A stretch of DNA of 64,000 nucleotides from positions 1,736,001 through 1,800,000 of the forward strand of contig JAXRKN010000037.1 of assembly GCA_038502055.1 (NCBI GenBank), read 5' to 3'. The translations under genes and the position numbers were made by a program. Shown here piece by piece: positions 10,916 through 23,200 of this stretch (positions within the stretch are counted from its first letter, which is position 1; each line of letters opens with the position of its first letter). This DNA comes from Tanytarsus gracilentus (taxonomy: Eukaryota > Arthropoda > Insecta > Diptera > Chironomidae). The notes beneath the pieces were generated by a model. It saw only the letters and a list, made by a program, of their open reading frames with translations, was not told the DNA's origin and ran no database searches.

Positions 10916-12906
10916 CTATGAATAAAATTTATCAATAATTGCTTTGTACTTTTCGAGTAAAAAGTTCCTTTTAAGTTTCATGGTTGGTGATAATTCTCCA
11001 GTTGCGATGCTAAAGTCATTGGGTATGATTGCGAATTTTTGAACTTTTTGTGCGTTCGAAATTGCATTTTTGTTTGCTCGATCGATTGCAGCCTGAATGG
11101 CTTCAATGACTTTTGGATGATTTTGTACCTCACTCATTTTGGTAAAATTTAAATTTAAGTCTCTCATTAACTTCAGCGATTCAGGCGCCAAAATGTCTGT
11201 CGGGACATTGTTAGCATCAGGTTCAGTCTTCAAAGTGATTAACATTGAAATAAATTTTCTTTTATCGCCAATCAAAAATGCATTTGAAATTGCAGCACAT
11301 TCTTTCTTCACGAGATTTTCAATATGCAAAAATGGAATATTTTCACCACCAGCTGTGATGACGAGCTCTTTAATTCTTCCAGTTATGTAGACGAAACCTT
11401 CATCATCAATTCGACCTACATCACCACTATGAAGCCATCCATCATCATCGACACACTCTTTTGTTTTTTGGATATCATTCAAGTAACCCATAAATGTGTT
11501 TCTTCCTCTTGAGCAAATCTCACCACATCCATCAACATCAGGATTCTTAATTTTTATTTCGATATCCGGTGAACATTTTCCGACACTTCCAAGTTTAGCA
11601 TCTCTAGCTAGTGATACAGTAATCACTCCACTTGCTTCAGTCATGCCGAAAGCATCTGTTAGTGGAAGATCGATTCCATAGAAAAATTTCAGTGTATCAA
11701 TGTCCGATGATGCAGCACCGATTATGGAAATTTTAGCTCGATCCAATCCCAATTCTTGCCTTATCTTATTCAAGATAAAATATTTAGCAATTTCATATTT
11801 AAATGAAGATGTTCGATGTAGATGATATTCAGTGGCAACATGTTGTGCCCACAAGAGCAACATTTTTTTGACCCCATGAACTTTCACAAATGTCGAAGTA
11901 ATTTTCTCTTGAATCTTTTCATAAACTCGCGGGACGGCGAAGAATAAAGTCGGTCGTGCATCAGATAGAGTAGTCAATAATGAACCCTTAAGGGCATTTT
12001 TATCAGCAAAATAGATTGTCCCACATAGTGCGATAGAGAGAAAAATATCAATAACTTGAGCGGCCACATGAGATAAGGGAAGATAAGAAACAAAAACTTC
12101 TTCACCCATTTTTAAATCTGTTAAAGTTTCAATAATATTTTGAGTATTCCAAATGAGATTGTCGTGACTCAACATTGCTCCTTTGGGATTGCCAGTCGTG
12201 CCCGAAGTAAAACTCATGCAGCAGCAATTATTTGAAAAAATGTTATTCAATCTCCGCTCAAACTCCTCTTGCACGTCATCGGTGTTCATTTCCTCCAACT
12301 CTTTCCAAGTATAAAAATTTTCTAATTTGAGCCTTTCATCAAAAGGACTTTGAATTTTAATGACGCTTTTTAGTGACGGCAACCTTTCTTTAATTTTTAA
12401 TATCTTCTCCAACTGCTCCGAGTCGTCAACGATGACAATGCTGGCTCGAGAGGCATTTAAAATATAGTGACATGCTTCAGCTGAGTTTGTTGTATAAATT
12501 CCAATAATTTGTCCACTAAATAAAATAATTTAATTATAAAACATTTAATTGCGACAAATTCTTACCCAGCGTGAATCACTGCGAGCTCGGAAATGAACCA
12601 TTGAGGACAATTAAATGCAAGAACTGCCACACTTTCAAATTCCTTCAAGCCAAGTTTAATGAAACACTTGGCAATTTGTTCAGCTCGACATTTATAGTCC
12701 TTGTAAGTAATGACACTCCATTTTTCACTGTCATTCTGCTTGTATTTGAGAGCAGCGTGATTTGGATAAAGTTCAACTGATTTATTTAATAGTTGAGGTA
12801 AAGTGAGAGCATCTCGATGATTTTTTACAAAATCACTTTTAAAAATCTTGACAGCATGCGATGGATCTGTCACTATATAGTTTTCAGCATCTTTAATTTT
12901 TTCCAT
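10916..12906 (-). CDS. Bubblegum-type long-chain acyl-CoA synthetase, tandem copy C (two exons)
   Basis: Exons 12906-12566 and 12515-10916 give 646 codons. Unlike A and B, the reading frame runs uninterrupted through the P-loop (FTSGTTGNPKG): the intron that splits this glycine codon in A and B is absent, with the equivalent junction near 12192/12193. Other motifs are intact: FGMTEASG, GWLHSGD, GRIKELVITAGGEN and MKLKR. The N-terminus is short and charged (MEKIKDAENY), with no presequence-like segment, so it may act in a different compartment from B. C is the most diverged of the three except in the 353-bp shared block. It lies 142 bp downstream of the zinc-finger gene on the same strand. Confidence 0.9.
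11034..11386 (-). repeat. 353-bp near-identical block (copy C member)
   Basis: Gap-free counterpart of 5918-6270 and 8624-8976. Copy C is otherwise the most divergent paralog, so near-identity here stands out. Confidence 0.9.
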
Positions 12907-12973
12907 GTCAAGTCAGCTTGAAAGACAAAATGTAACTGAAAAAATTTGTGAGCATAAACTCTTAAACATGATT

Positions 12974-12979
12974 TTTATT
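12974..12979 (-). terminator. Polyadenylation signal of the ZAD zinc-finger gene
   Basis: TTTATT on the plus strand (AATAAA on the coding strand), about 70 bases past the stop codon at 13049. Confidence 0.5.
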
Positions 12980-13048
12980 ATCAACTATCTTCGTCTGTAC
13001 AAAGTCTTTTCACTTTCTTATAAGTCAACGACTGATTCACTTACGGAT

Positions 13049-14739
13049 TTACAAATGTTCTAAAATGGGTCGCAACGACGAGTTGTGTCTGCCACTAATG
13101 TGCTTCTTGGCATTTGAAAAGTCATAAAATCTCTCGAAACATCCTTCGATTGGACATTTGTAGGGTTGCTCTCCGGTGTGCGCTGCACGCTCATGATATA
13201 ACATGCCGGGTTTATATTTGAATTTACGCTCACAATATGCACATTGATAGCTTTCTTCCCGTTGATCTCGATGGATACGGAGATGAATATTTAAACGATG
13301 TCTTGCTGCAAAACGTTTGTTACAGATCTCGCAAAGGAAAGGTTTCTCTTCTTCGTGAACAGTTTGAAAGTGACATCTTAATCTTTTGTGAGTTTTAAAC
13401 ACTTTTTCACATTTTGGACACTGGATTTGAAGCTCTGAGTGAACTTGACGGAGATGAGTTGACAAATAGCCAGAGTCGGTAAAGGTTGCTGAACACAAAT
13501 AACAAAGATGAGTCGGAACAACGTGACGAACCATGTGACTCTTAATTCTGCTCCTCTGTTCTGTTTTAAATCCACAAAAGTCACATTCGAAGCACTCAGC
13601 GCGGTCATTAATTTTATTGTGCTTATGAATGAGATGCTCTTTCAGTCTCGCTCCACAGTGAAAGTGCAATCCGCAATAGAGACAAAAATTGAGATTCTTG
13701 ATTTTGTGAATTTTTGCATAGTGCAAATAAAGATCCTTAAGATTCCATATGAATGTTGGCTTAGGACAGACAATACAGCAAAATTTATTATTCTGCACGT
13801 GTTGCTCAATAATATGATTGAGAAATGCAGCATAGTGTTGCGTTGGCTTGAGACACATACCACAGGTCGTTCGATACTTTATGCGGTGGACTTTATGAAG
13901 ATGTTTATTCAGATCCAGAATGTTGGGAAAAACTTGAACGCATGCCATTTCAGTGCATTTCCACTCATAAGCCGTTTGCCAAGAAGCGGCCGAAAGAGTT
14001 GATGTTATTCTTTCAGATACAACTCCATTTTTAAGTTTATCTTCATCAGTTATTTGCAGTTCATCTGGTGTCTCAATAAATTTTCCTTTCAGTTCTTTTT
14101 CATAAAGATATGCTAAAAGAAATTAAAAGTAGGTAAGGAAAAGTTTTTAATGTTTGAGATGAAATCTACCTGTTGTGATTTTGATGGCTTCTTTAGCACG
14201 TCTTATACCTCGATTTCCTCTACTTTTTCGTTCATCCGGTGACAGTTTGCGATATTTTCTAGGCTTATCGGCTTTCGATGTTCTTTCTCTCTTTCGACGT
14301 CTTACATCTACAAGCTCATCTTTTTCATCTGTGATTGCATCCTCATTAACTTCAAATGATTGAAAGAAATCAAACTCCTGCGATTCATAATCATCCTCTT
14401 TCGGTTCCAGTTTAATTTCAACTTTTACTAACGCATTAACATCACACTCAATTTCACTGGTTAGTCGGTCTTGAGCTTTCCTCACTAGCTGATAGAAATT
14501 GTGGCACGTTGTAACTTCTTGTATGCATGCTTGAATATTAGAATTTTATGAAAATACTTTTAACTTTTTTTTTACCTAGACTTACTTTTACAAATTTTTA
14601 ATTTTGATAAAATTTGACTGTCGTCGAAATTTATGCTGAATGTTTCATTGATTTTGTCTCTAATAGAAAGGTCCTGATCATTAAATTTAGTGAGGGACTT
14701 TAGTGTTTTGTGTTTTTCACAGATAAAACAATTTTCCAT
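13049..14739 (-). CDS. ZAD-type C2H2 zinc-finger protein, 3 exons
   Basis: Exons 14739-14586, 14529-14170 and 14112-13049 join in phase to 525 codons. The N-terminus has C4-x2-C7 and C50-x2-C53 (KICKTC, with the second pair split by intron 1), the four cysteines of a ZAD domain. ZAD is a zinc-coordinating dimerisation module expanded in insect zinc-finger genes. An acidic linker and a strongly basic segment follow (about 126-165, RRRKRER and similar), a likely nuclear localisation signal. About ten C2H2-like fingers occupy roughly residues 218-520. The first, with C-x4-C spacing, and the third are atypical; the last also has C-x4-C. A nuclear DNA-binding regulator is likely; its targets are unknown. 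I do not recognise a specific ortholog. The start is well placed (AAAAATGG). Confidence 0.88.
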
Positions 14740-15420
14740 TTTTAAAATGTTCTTCTTTTTACTTTTGTTTATTAGGGTTAAGGCGCCTGTTTTCGAAAAA
14801 AATCTTTAACACTTAGAAAATTTGAAAAACACCAAAACTTTTTAATTAAATTATTATGCTTTATTAACATGCTTTTTTACATCAGAATTTTCTCAATATT
14901 TTTTTGGATTTTACCCTAAACTGTTCAAAATTTTAATTGTAACGGCCGTTTAGAAATTGAAATAGGCTTTTGATGAGTAAATTTTTTTTTGTTTTCACTC
15001 GAGAAGTTTTGTTGTCAAATTTTAAAACCGAAAAAAAGTTTTTATTGAATTAACCGTGTAATAAGCCGTGCTTGTAACCTTGTTGCCATCAAAACTATGT
15101 GATAATATCCTAAATATAAGTGATCAATTGAAGGAATCTCGATTAAAGGTGATTAAAATAGAGAAAATATAAAAAAACATAAGACTTAAATTTCTGTGTC
15201 AAAGCTGTGACAAAAAGTGTTGAAATTCAGAGAATTTGCGAGGAATTATGTACATATAAATGTTTTTAATATAAAAACTGGAAATTTTATTAATTAATAT
15301 AAGGTTTAAAAAATCAAATCTATCGTAAAAGCGATGACAAACGAGTGAAATTGAAGATTTGTCACCATCATGTTTTCTATGCTCAACATCTGCATAATAT
15401 TAAAGCATAGCGAGCAATAG

Positions 15421-15439
15421 TGAGTGAGTGAGTGAGTGA
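15421..15439. repeat. (TGAG)n microsatellite
   Basis: Four full TGAG units and a partial fifth in tandem, followed by a GA-rich stretch. Confidence 0.85.
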
Positions 15440-16418
15440 ATAGAGAAGAGAGAGAAAAAGAGAACCATTGTGTGGGTGGTCAACAAAAACAATGTGAAGA
15501 AAGAGCATGCATGTTGAGGTAAAAGAAAAAACATAAAATTCCGGAGTTGACGAAAAATTTAATTGAAGGCAATAAAAATTCCTCCGCATGACTCATCGGA
15601 GCTTCCGTGCGAAAAAAAAAGTTTACATTTTGACATTTTTCAAGGTCTCGAGGGCTAATTTTAGAACCGAGAAGATTTGAGTTCATAAAAATTCTATTAA
15701 AGCTAATTTAAACATCTAAAGTTTTATGCATTTATGTGTGCACTTTTGCTCTTCAATACATTCTCAAAAAACATTTCCATTCTGAATGTTGTTTTCATGA
15801 ACTACAAAGAATTTACATTCATACACATTCAACAGTTTCTCTCTCTCTTTATATCTCCCTCATTCATCGCCTGTGTATGCCTCTCTGTGGTGCCTTATGA
15901 TGTCACTAAATGGTTTATGGTTTTATGACCTTTTAAAGGTGTTTCCCTTCCCCTTCAATTTCTCTTTCTCGGCTCGCTCTTGAAATTCCTTTACGACATT
16001 CTTCCGCTCTCTAATTTTCTTGCTACTACATTAGCTCCATTGAAACATATATAAAATGTCATGAAGTAAAATATATACAAACAACTTTTTATAATGACAT
16101 CACGAAGCACTGGGGTTATCATAATATGATCTCTCGAACATACACACATAAAAGTCACTCTCTAAGCTGGATTTTGTCAATTTCACTAGTTTCCTAATCT
16201 GTGACTTGGTAAAAGCTTTTTTAATGTGAGTAAAAGAGAAATATTTAAAAATTCTTTGCGAAGCAGTCGAAAAAAAACGCAAAAACAGCAACACGAGACA
16301 AAAAGCAGCAAAAAAAATCAAAATCGCCTCAAGAGCATGAGTTTATTTTAAATAAAAACTTTGCGCGAGAGAGTGAATACGAGTGAGAGTTAATAATTTC
16401 CAGTTTTTGATTCATGTT

Positions 16419-16454
16419 TCAGTCGCTCTTTTACCACAGTAAACGATCGTTCGC
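16419..16454 (+). promoter_or_regulatory. Candidate formin core promoter: initiator plus pause-button-like motif
   Basis: TCAGTC at 16419-16424 matches the insect initiator (putative +1 at 16421). At +28 the sequence CGTTCGC (16448-16454) matches the reverse complement of the Drosophila pause-button consensus KCGRWCG, and an overlapping ACGATCG is a near match. This combination is known from promoters with paused RNA polymerase. It would give a 5'UTR of about 820 bases to the ATG at 17241. Inference from motifs only. Confidence 0.35.
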
Positions 16455-17240
16455 CTCACATGCGTGTGCTAGACAGTAAAAAAATATTTTTTAGTTAATG
16501 AATCTTTTTTATGGTTAAAATCAATTTTTAGTCGTGTGATCATAGTGTAACTTATTTATTACCTCATTGTGTTGAATTTTACACACAGCAAATATCTACT
16601 TAGAAATTTAGAATTCACGCGCATTACCAGTTGATGATTCACTGAATAATAAATTTATTCTCTTCCGACCATTTAGTTCTTATTTTGTTGATGAGCGTAT
16701 CGAAAATAAAACAAAGATATCCATTGCGGAATTGTGTTAGAAAAAAATAGCGTGAAGCAAAAAAAAATTATGTGAAATCCCTCAAACTGAGTGTGAAGAT
16801 TCATCATCGACAAAACTACTAGCAGAAAAAAAAATAAAATTCGTAATGTGATTCATTTTCTGTGGTTACTTCATGCTATTAACAAGGCATCAAGCAATAG
16901 TTGATTTTATTTAATTAAGTGTACACATTGCCCCCTCATTTCAAAAGTTCATCAACTGTTCTGACAATAGTGTGATATATTACAGTATTTTGACGCCTTG
17001 TCAACAGCGACAAAAAAAAGCAGAGTAAAAAATTTGATGGTGAGAAATGTGAAACCCGCTCTATAGAGTGCTTAAATTATATGAGCAAGAAAAAAAATCA
17101 CTTTTTGCACAACAATGTTATCAACTTTCGTATGTTAACACCAGCACAAATTTAATATATATTTACGCAAAAGAACTGAAATTATCAAAAAGTTACTAGT
17201 GAAAAATATCGTTGAGTAGGAGAGAGCAAAAACTATCATC

Positions 17241-20200
17241 ATGGGTGGATTTTTCTCGAAAGGAAATGACCATTTAAACAACAACAACGAGTCGAGCGGA
17301 GAACAGAGGAACATCTACCTAGATTGCAACAGTGACATTATGAGCTCTCCGTCATCAACATTAATTGCAAATCACATTCGCCAGCCGAGCATACGTAGCA
17401 GAAATTTGCAACCAATGCCAAACTCATCAGAACTTGATCGGCGATTTGCAAAAGTCTTGGTAAGTCGAATATCATTTTTCGTTCATTATTTTTTGCCCAA
17501 CACAAAAACTATAAAAAAAATTTAATGGCCATAAATCATCGGCTTTCATTTAAATATTAATATACTCACTCATTGATGAATCACATCACACACAAAGCCA
17601 GCAGTCAGCCATCGGGTGGAGAAAAAACCGGAGAGTGCGATAATAATTTCTATTTATAAAAATGTTCTCCACAAGAATGCTATTTTGAGTTTAAATTTTC
17701 TAAATCAAGGGATGGTGAACTTTTTTCAATTCACTAATTTAAATCGTTCAAATATTAAAACTATGTAAGAGTGATCTTTCCTTGGTCTCTCCCCATAAAT
17801 TATAAATCTGCATCACATCTTTCACTTACGCATACATCACACACTCACAATTGTTCCTACAAACGATTGTTTTAGGTTGTAGACAAAATAAATAAAATTT
17901 ATATGCGCCGAAAGATCCTACCATGTGCTGTTGTTTGTGTTGTATGTTTCTTTGAAGGAAATTGAGGAAATTAAAAAAGGCAAAAATCGCGCTCATGCTG
18001 CATGTACAATACCAAAATACACACATTTCTTCTTGTTGATGCTCTTCTATATTTCCCTTCTCATCGTGTCGATCATGTGAGCAAACAAATGTGCGTTTTT
18101 TTGTGAAGTGAATTATGATTTTTTGTAAAGATTGGAACTTTTTTTGTTTTATTCTCAGAACTGCATGAATGCAATAAATATAAAAAATTCTTAGTCATTC
18201 ATTGGAAGATTAAAATTCATGGGATGGTTTGACTCATGCGTCGCAATTTGTAATCGAGTTTTTTGCGAATAATTATTGGCTCATCAGTGATATTGACCAT
18301 AAAAAATTTATAAAAAAATTAGGGAGCGGGCTTAGTCAGGGTAATTTGTGTCAAAGTAGAAATTTTTAAATCATTCTCAAAATTGCTCTTTAAAATTTCA
18401 AAATGAAAAGCTACTTAAGAATGTTTTGTATATTTTATGTGCATGCATTATTTATATTGTGAAAGGAAATAACCAGCGCCGAATTTATTATTTAAATTCT
18501 TATTTGTGACGTCCATTTGCCTCCATTACTCATGTATAGTTGTGTGTTTGTATAAGACAGACATTGACTGTGTCAAATCGAAAGAGTTGTGCCATTTATT
18601 TAAATTTTATTCGCATGCTTTATATTGCACGAAAGTGCCGAGATTTTCTAATAAATTAAGTCTCATTTATTTTTTTGAAACGATCATTAAAATTCACAAA
18701 CAATTCAATTTCTACACAACGAGGTTGACATTTCAATTTGTCTCTCTAGCATTTTCTGTTTATGCATAATTTTACAAACACTAGATGACGAATCGAACTC
18801 ATCATTGTTGATATTAAATCATCTCATACTATACTAATGAATACTGGAGAATTAAGTAGCGAGATTAGAGTTGAGACGAAATTGTTTTTCGGACACACAC
18901 ACTCGATTTTTCGAGAACTTTGAAGTTTTAGAGATTGAAAATGTGTGCAAAATTTGTCAGACCGCATGACTGTATTGAAGGTTTATTATGATAGAGATTT
19001 CATATTCTCAGAACTAAAATTCACTCAGCTCTATCACAAATAATTGCGTAATCTCGACTAAGAAGGAAGAACCACAAATTGGTATTTCGTAGAAGATTAT
19101 CATGAACTAGTAATATTTACTTAATGGCTTTGCATGCCTTTTAATTATTCTCTCTATTTGTACCCTATTAGTAACTCACAGACACACAAATCGCAAACTA
19201 TCATTATTGACTCTTTGATTTTGTTAAAAAAAATATTTGTTGAAAGCTCTTTTTTTGGTGATTTAAGCAATTTGCACAACGATCTTGTAAGCAATAAAGA
19301 AAAGTTCAATATTTTTTTTCTACTTCGATGTTGTAAAATGAACGTCAACGCGCTCGAGCGACACAAAAATTCATTGAACTGAGAAGCAGAAAGCTGAATT
19401 GTGAGCACTGTGAAGGTTTCAAATTTCCTACTATATACTCTCACAAATCCGTGTGCTCGAATTGCATCGAGTGTCAGAGATTAGCGGAATTGAAAAATTA
19501 TTATTAATGATTTAATTGAATTTCAAAGTAGTAAACATTAGTTTAGGATTTTTTAAATATTTATATTTTGCTTCATGTCGTTTTGTTTTACACTAGGAAG
19601 TAACTTGAGATTTTGTTCTCACAAACTTTTGGCATGTTCACCATCGTCATGGTTTAATTATTTTATGAAATTGATCTTCATGGATCGAAATTATTTTCTC
19701 TCGACAATTAAAACCTTGAGTTGCAATTGAGATACGCGGAGACACATAATTTTCTCATCTTATCAATGAGTATACGTTTCACTAATATATAAATTATGGT
19801 TATTATATTTTCTTCGTTCTGCTTCTTATACTTTCTGCGGTTTCGCTTTTAATTTCAATTGAGAAACCATAAATGTATTAACCTAATAGACCTTCATCGT
19901 TGACGTATCTCCATCTCGTTCACTCCTCGAGTTCAATTCGATATATTGGCATTTTTCTCTATTTAGGTTAGAAAGCTGTTGCTCTATTGGCTGCTGCTCA
20001 ATTCATTAATGAGAAGATCGCAATGCAATTGAAATTTTTTCACCTCCTCTAGATTTCTCGGTAAATTTGTATCTGTTTCCTTTTTATCTTCAATTCAATC
20101 CTCATTTCATTTCTGTCTCCATCTAAGCTCTCTCAACTTATAATTCTTGCATTCTTTTTTTTTATTTCTCTTGAGATATATAAATGTAAATTCCATTTGA

Positions 20201-23200
20201 TGCAAATCGCACATCAGGGAGAGAGGAATCACTTACAATGATCTTTAGCATCATGGCATTAAGTAGAGAGCGAGATCAAGACATGCATTGTTGCATTTTC
20301 GAGCATGTTAAATGTAAAACGATGTGATTAATCGTAACCGAGAGATATATTTAAATGCTGGAAGCTTGCTCATTTCTATACACGTCTCGAACTTCACTTT
20401 GACATTGGGTGATGAGAGAGAAAAAAAATCTCTCATGCGGTATTTACTGTATGATGTCGGAGAATTGTGAGGTTATTGGGTTGAGGTTAGAGATTTGTTT
20501 GTAATTCTATCGATATGAAAATGAATTTTTTGAGCCTTTAGGCTAAAACATTAGAGCTTTTTGTGTGAAAAAATTTATAACTTTGAATGACTTAAATTCA
20601 AGTAAATCTAAAAACTCGCCTTGGGCTTTTTGTAAAATTTTTAATGATAAATTTTAAATTTATAATCATGAGTCATTGTGCGGTTGTTTACGCAAAATAA
20701 AAATCAAGTACCAATAAGGTCTTTGGCACTTCAATAGCACACTACAAGCCTCATCACTACTCACAGCGATTTCTTCCTCTCTTTTATAGCCGCATTTATG
20801 GCACAATTCTTCCTCTTATTCATCCATTCACTTAAATGGTTTTACGATTTATTGTCTTTACGTGACATGCTGCCTTTGTGGAGTGTTCTCACCGAATGCC
20901 ATTTTCGGAAGTTTTCGAAAAGCGATAAAAAGAAAATTTTCTCTTTGATAATAAAATTTAATGTCTCTTTTTTTGTCTTTAATAGCAATCGATGGATTTG
21001 CCACCTGATAAGGCAAAATTGTTGAAGAACTATGACAATGAGAAGAAATGGGATATCATCTGTGACCAGGAAATGGTCCATGCAAAAGATCCGCCAGCAC
21101 ATTATTTAACAAAAATCCGTACATATCTCGATCCGAAAGCGTCACGAAGTCATCGGGTAAGTTCATGTCAATTATTAATAATTTTTTGTATTGCATTGAG
21201 GTTAAATGTTATTTTTTGAAATTCAACTGATGATCTTGACATCAATTAAAGTATTTTGTGGGTACATGAAAAATAATTAAAAAAATTAGGCAATGATGAT
21301 CGCATTGCACACACGAAATTTAGCTTGAGTAAATTATTATTGTCAACAGCTTTTCTTTTCGCAATCACCTTTGCTGGTGAAGAGAGCAAGAGAAAGACAA
21401 TAGACTCAAACATGCTTTGTGCGATGTCTCTATACAAACTTTACTCAATGATGTTTTTATAAATCTTTTTTTTTGCGCAAACAGAAAAAACCATTGAACG
21501 ATAATGTGTAGAAGAAGAATAAAGAAAATAGCGAAATAATGTAGTTAGGAAACAACAAATGAGCTTGATGTTCCAAACGCTTACGTACATATGTAAAAAT
21601 TTGTATGTGACGATGAATAAGCTTTTGGGTATTATTAATTTTGAAATTACATTTAAAAAAGCTTGAGCTGAATTTTAGATAATTTTTTTTTATATGACAA
21701 AGCTAGAATTGATAATTTACATTTTTAACCTCAATTGCGGGCTTTAATTAAATTTTTAATGATTTCATGCTTTTCCGCTAGAAACGAAAAATCGTCACCG
21801 AGTCAACTTCCACGCAAGTACTTCGCGATTTGGAAATATCCCTACGTACAAATCACATCGAATGGGTGAAGGAGTTTCTTGACCATGAAAATCAAGGACT
21901 GGACGCTCTCGTCGATTATCTTTCATTTAGACTGCAAATGATGCGTTACGAGCAGTCAATCCAGGAATCGCTTGAAGACTCCCACGAACGATTGCCCAAC
22001 CCAATGCGAGCGAGCACAGGAAACATTAATACAATGCACAGCGCGTCACAAAATCGTTTAACGATGATGTCGGCAACGGGCAGCTGGAATCGGCCCGGCT
22101 TAAATGAGCTTCTAAGTAGTCCCGGCACAAAGAGGCGTTCAAAACACATACAGCGACTCAACATGGGCTCGACCACAGACGACATACATGTCTGCATAAT
22201 GTGCCTTCGAGCCATCATGAATAATAAATATGGATTTAATATGGTAAATTTAATCTATATTATTTATATCGATAATTAACCAAATATCAAGCAAGATGTT
22301 TTTATTTTAAACTCATCAAATTTTTTAATTTAATTTCTAAAAATTAAAAATTTGCAGGTCATTCAACACCATGAAGCGATCAATTGCATTGCCTTAAGCT
22401 TAATTCATAAATCACTGCGTACAAAAGCGCTCGTACTTGAGCTACTAGCCGCAATTTGTCTTGTGAAGGGTGGTCATGAAATTATTCTCTGTGCCTTTGA
22501 TAATTTTAAGAAAGTCATCGGGGAGAAGCGACGATTTGAGACGCTCCTCGATATGTTTATCAATTACGAAGTATTTAAGGTAAAGTGTGAAAGTTAATTA
22601 TGTAAATTACTCTTTTATAAATTGACTCTATTTAATTCAGGTTGATTTTATGGTGGCATGCATGCAATTTATGAATATCGTTGTACACTCCGTCGAGGAC
22701 ATAAACTATCGTGTTCATCTGCAGTATGAATTTACGGCGCTCGGTCTCGATGATTATCTTGAGAAACTTCGTTTAACTGAGTCGGAAGAGCTACAAGTTC
22801 AAATCTCCGCCTATCTTGATAATGTCTTCGATGTGTCATCACTGATGGAGGATAGCATAACAAAAACAGCTGCCCTCGAACGTATTAATGAACTTGAAGA
22901 TGATTTGGGTCGTGCGTCAGATCGCATTGCTGAAATAGAGCGCGATGCTGCATTTAACATTGCCAATTTGCAAACAGAACTGCAGAGAATTCGACAAGAA
23001 CGTGACGAATTAGTCCAGAGACAGAGATTATTTGACGAGGAAGTGAATAAGTTGAAAATGATTGTACAGAAGCACGAACAAGAGTCAAAATCTAGAGAGT
23101 CAATGCTACTGGAGCTAGAGAGTTTCTCTAAAACCCTCCCGAAAGGCACGTCGTGGCAAGATGTCGCAAATTTCGTGTCCAAGGGCGGAAAATTGTCTGA

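Larger units (their letters stand above)
14740..17240. other. Divergent intergenic region between the zinc-finger gene and the formin
   Basis: 2.5 kb of AT-rich DNA separating two head-to-head genes. It must contain the zinc-finger promoter at the left and the formin promoter and 5'UTR at the right. A (TGAG)n microsatellite lies at 15421-15439. Open frames here are short and unconvincing. Confidence 0.6.

Noticed and set aside
6023..11390. Identical 83-codon plus-strand frames repeated at 6023, 8729 and 11139
   Set aside because: These are antisense shadows of the 353-bp conserved block in the three ACSBG genes, not a repeated small gene.
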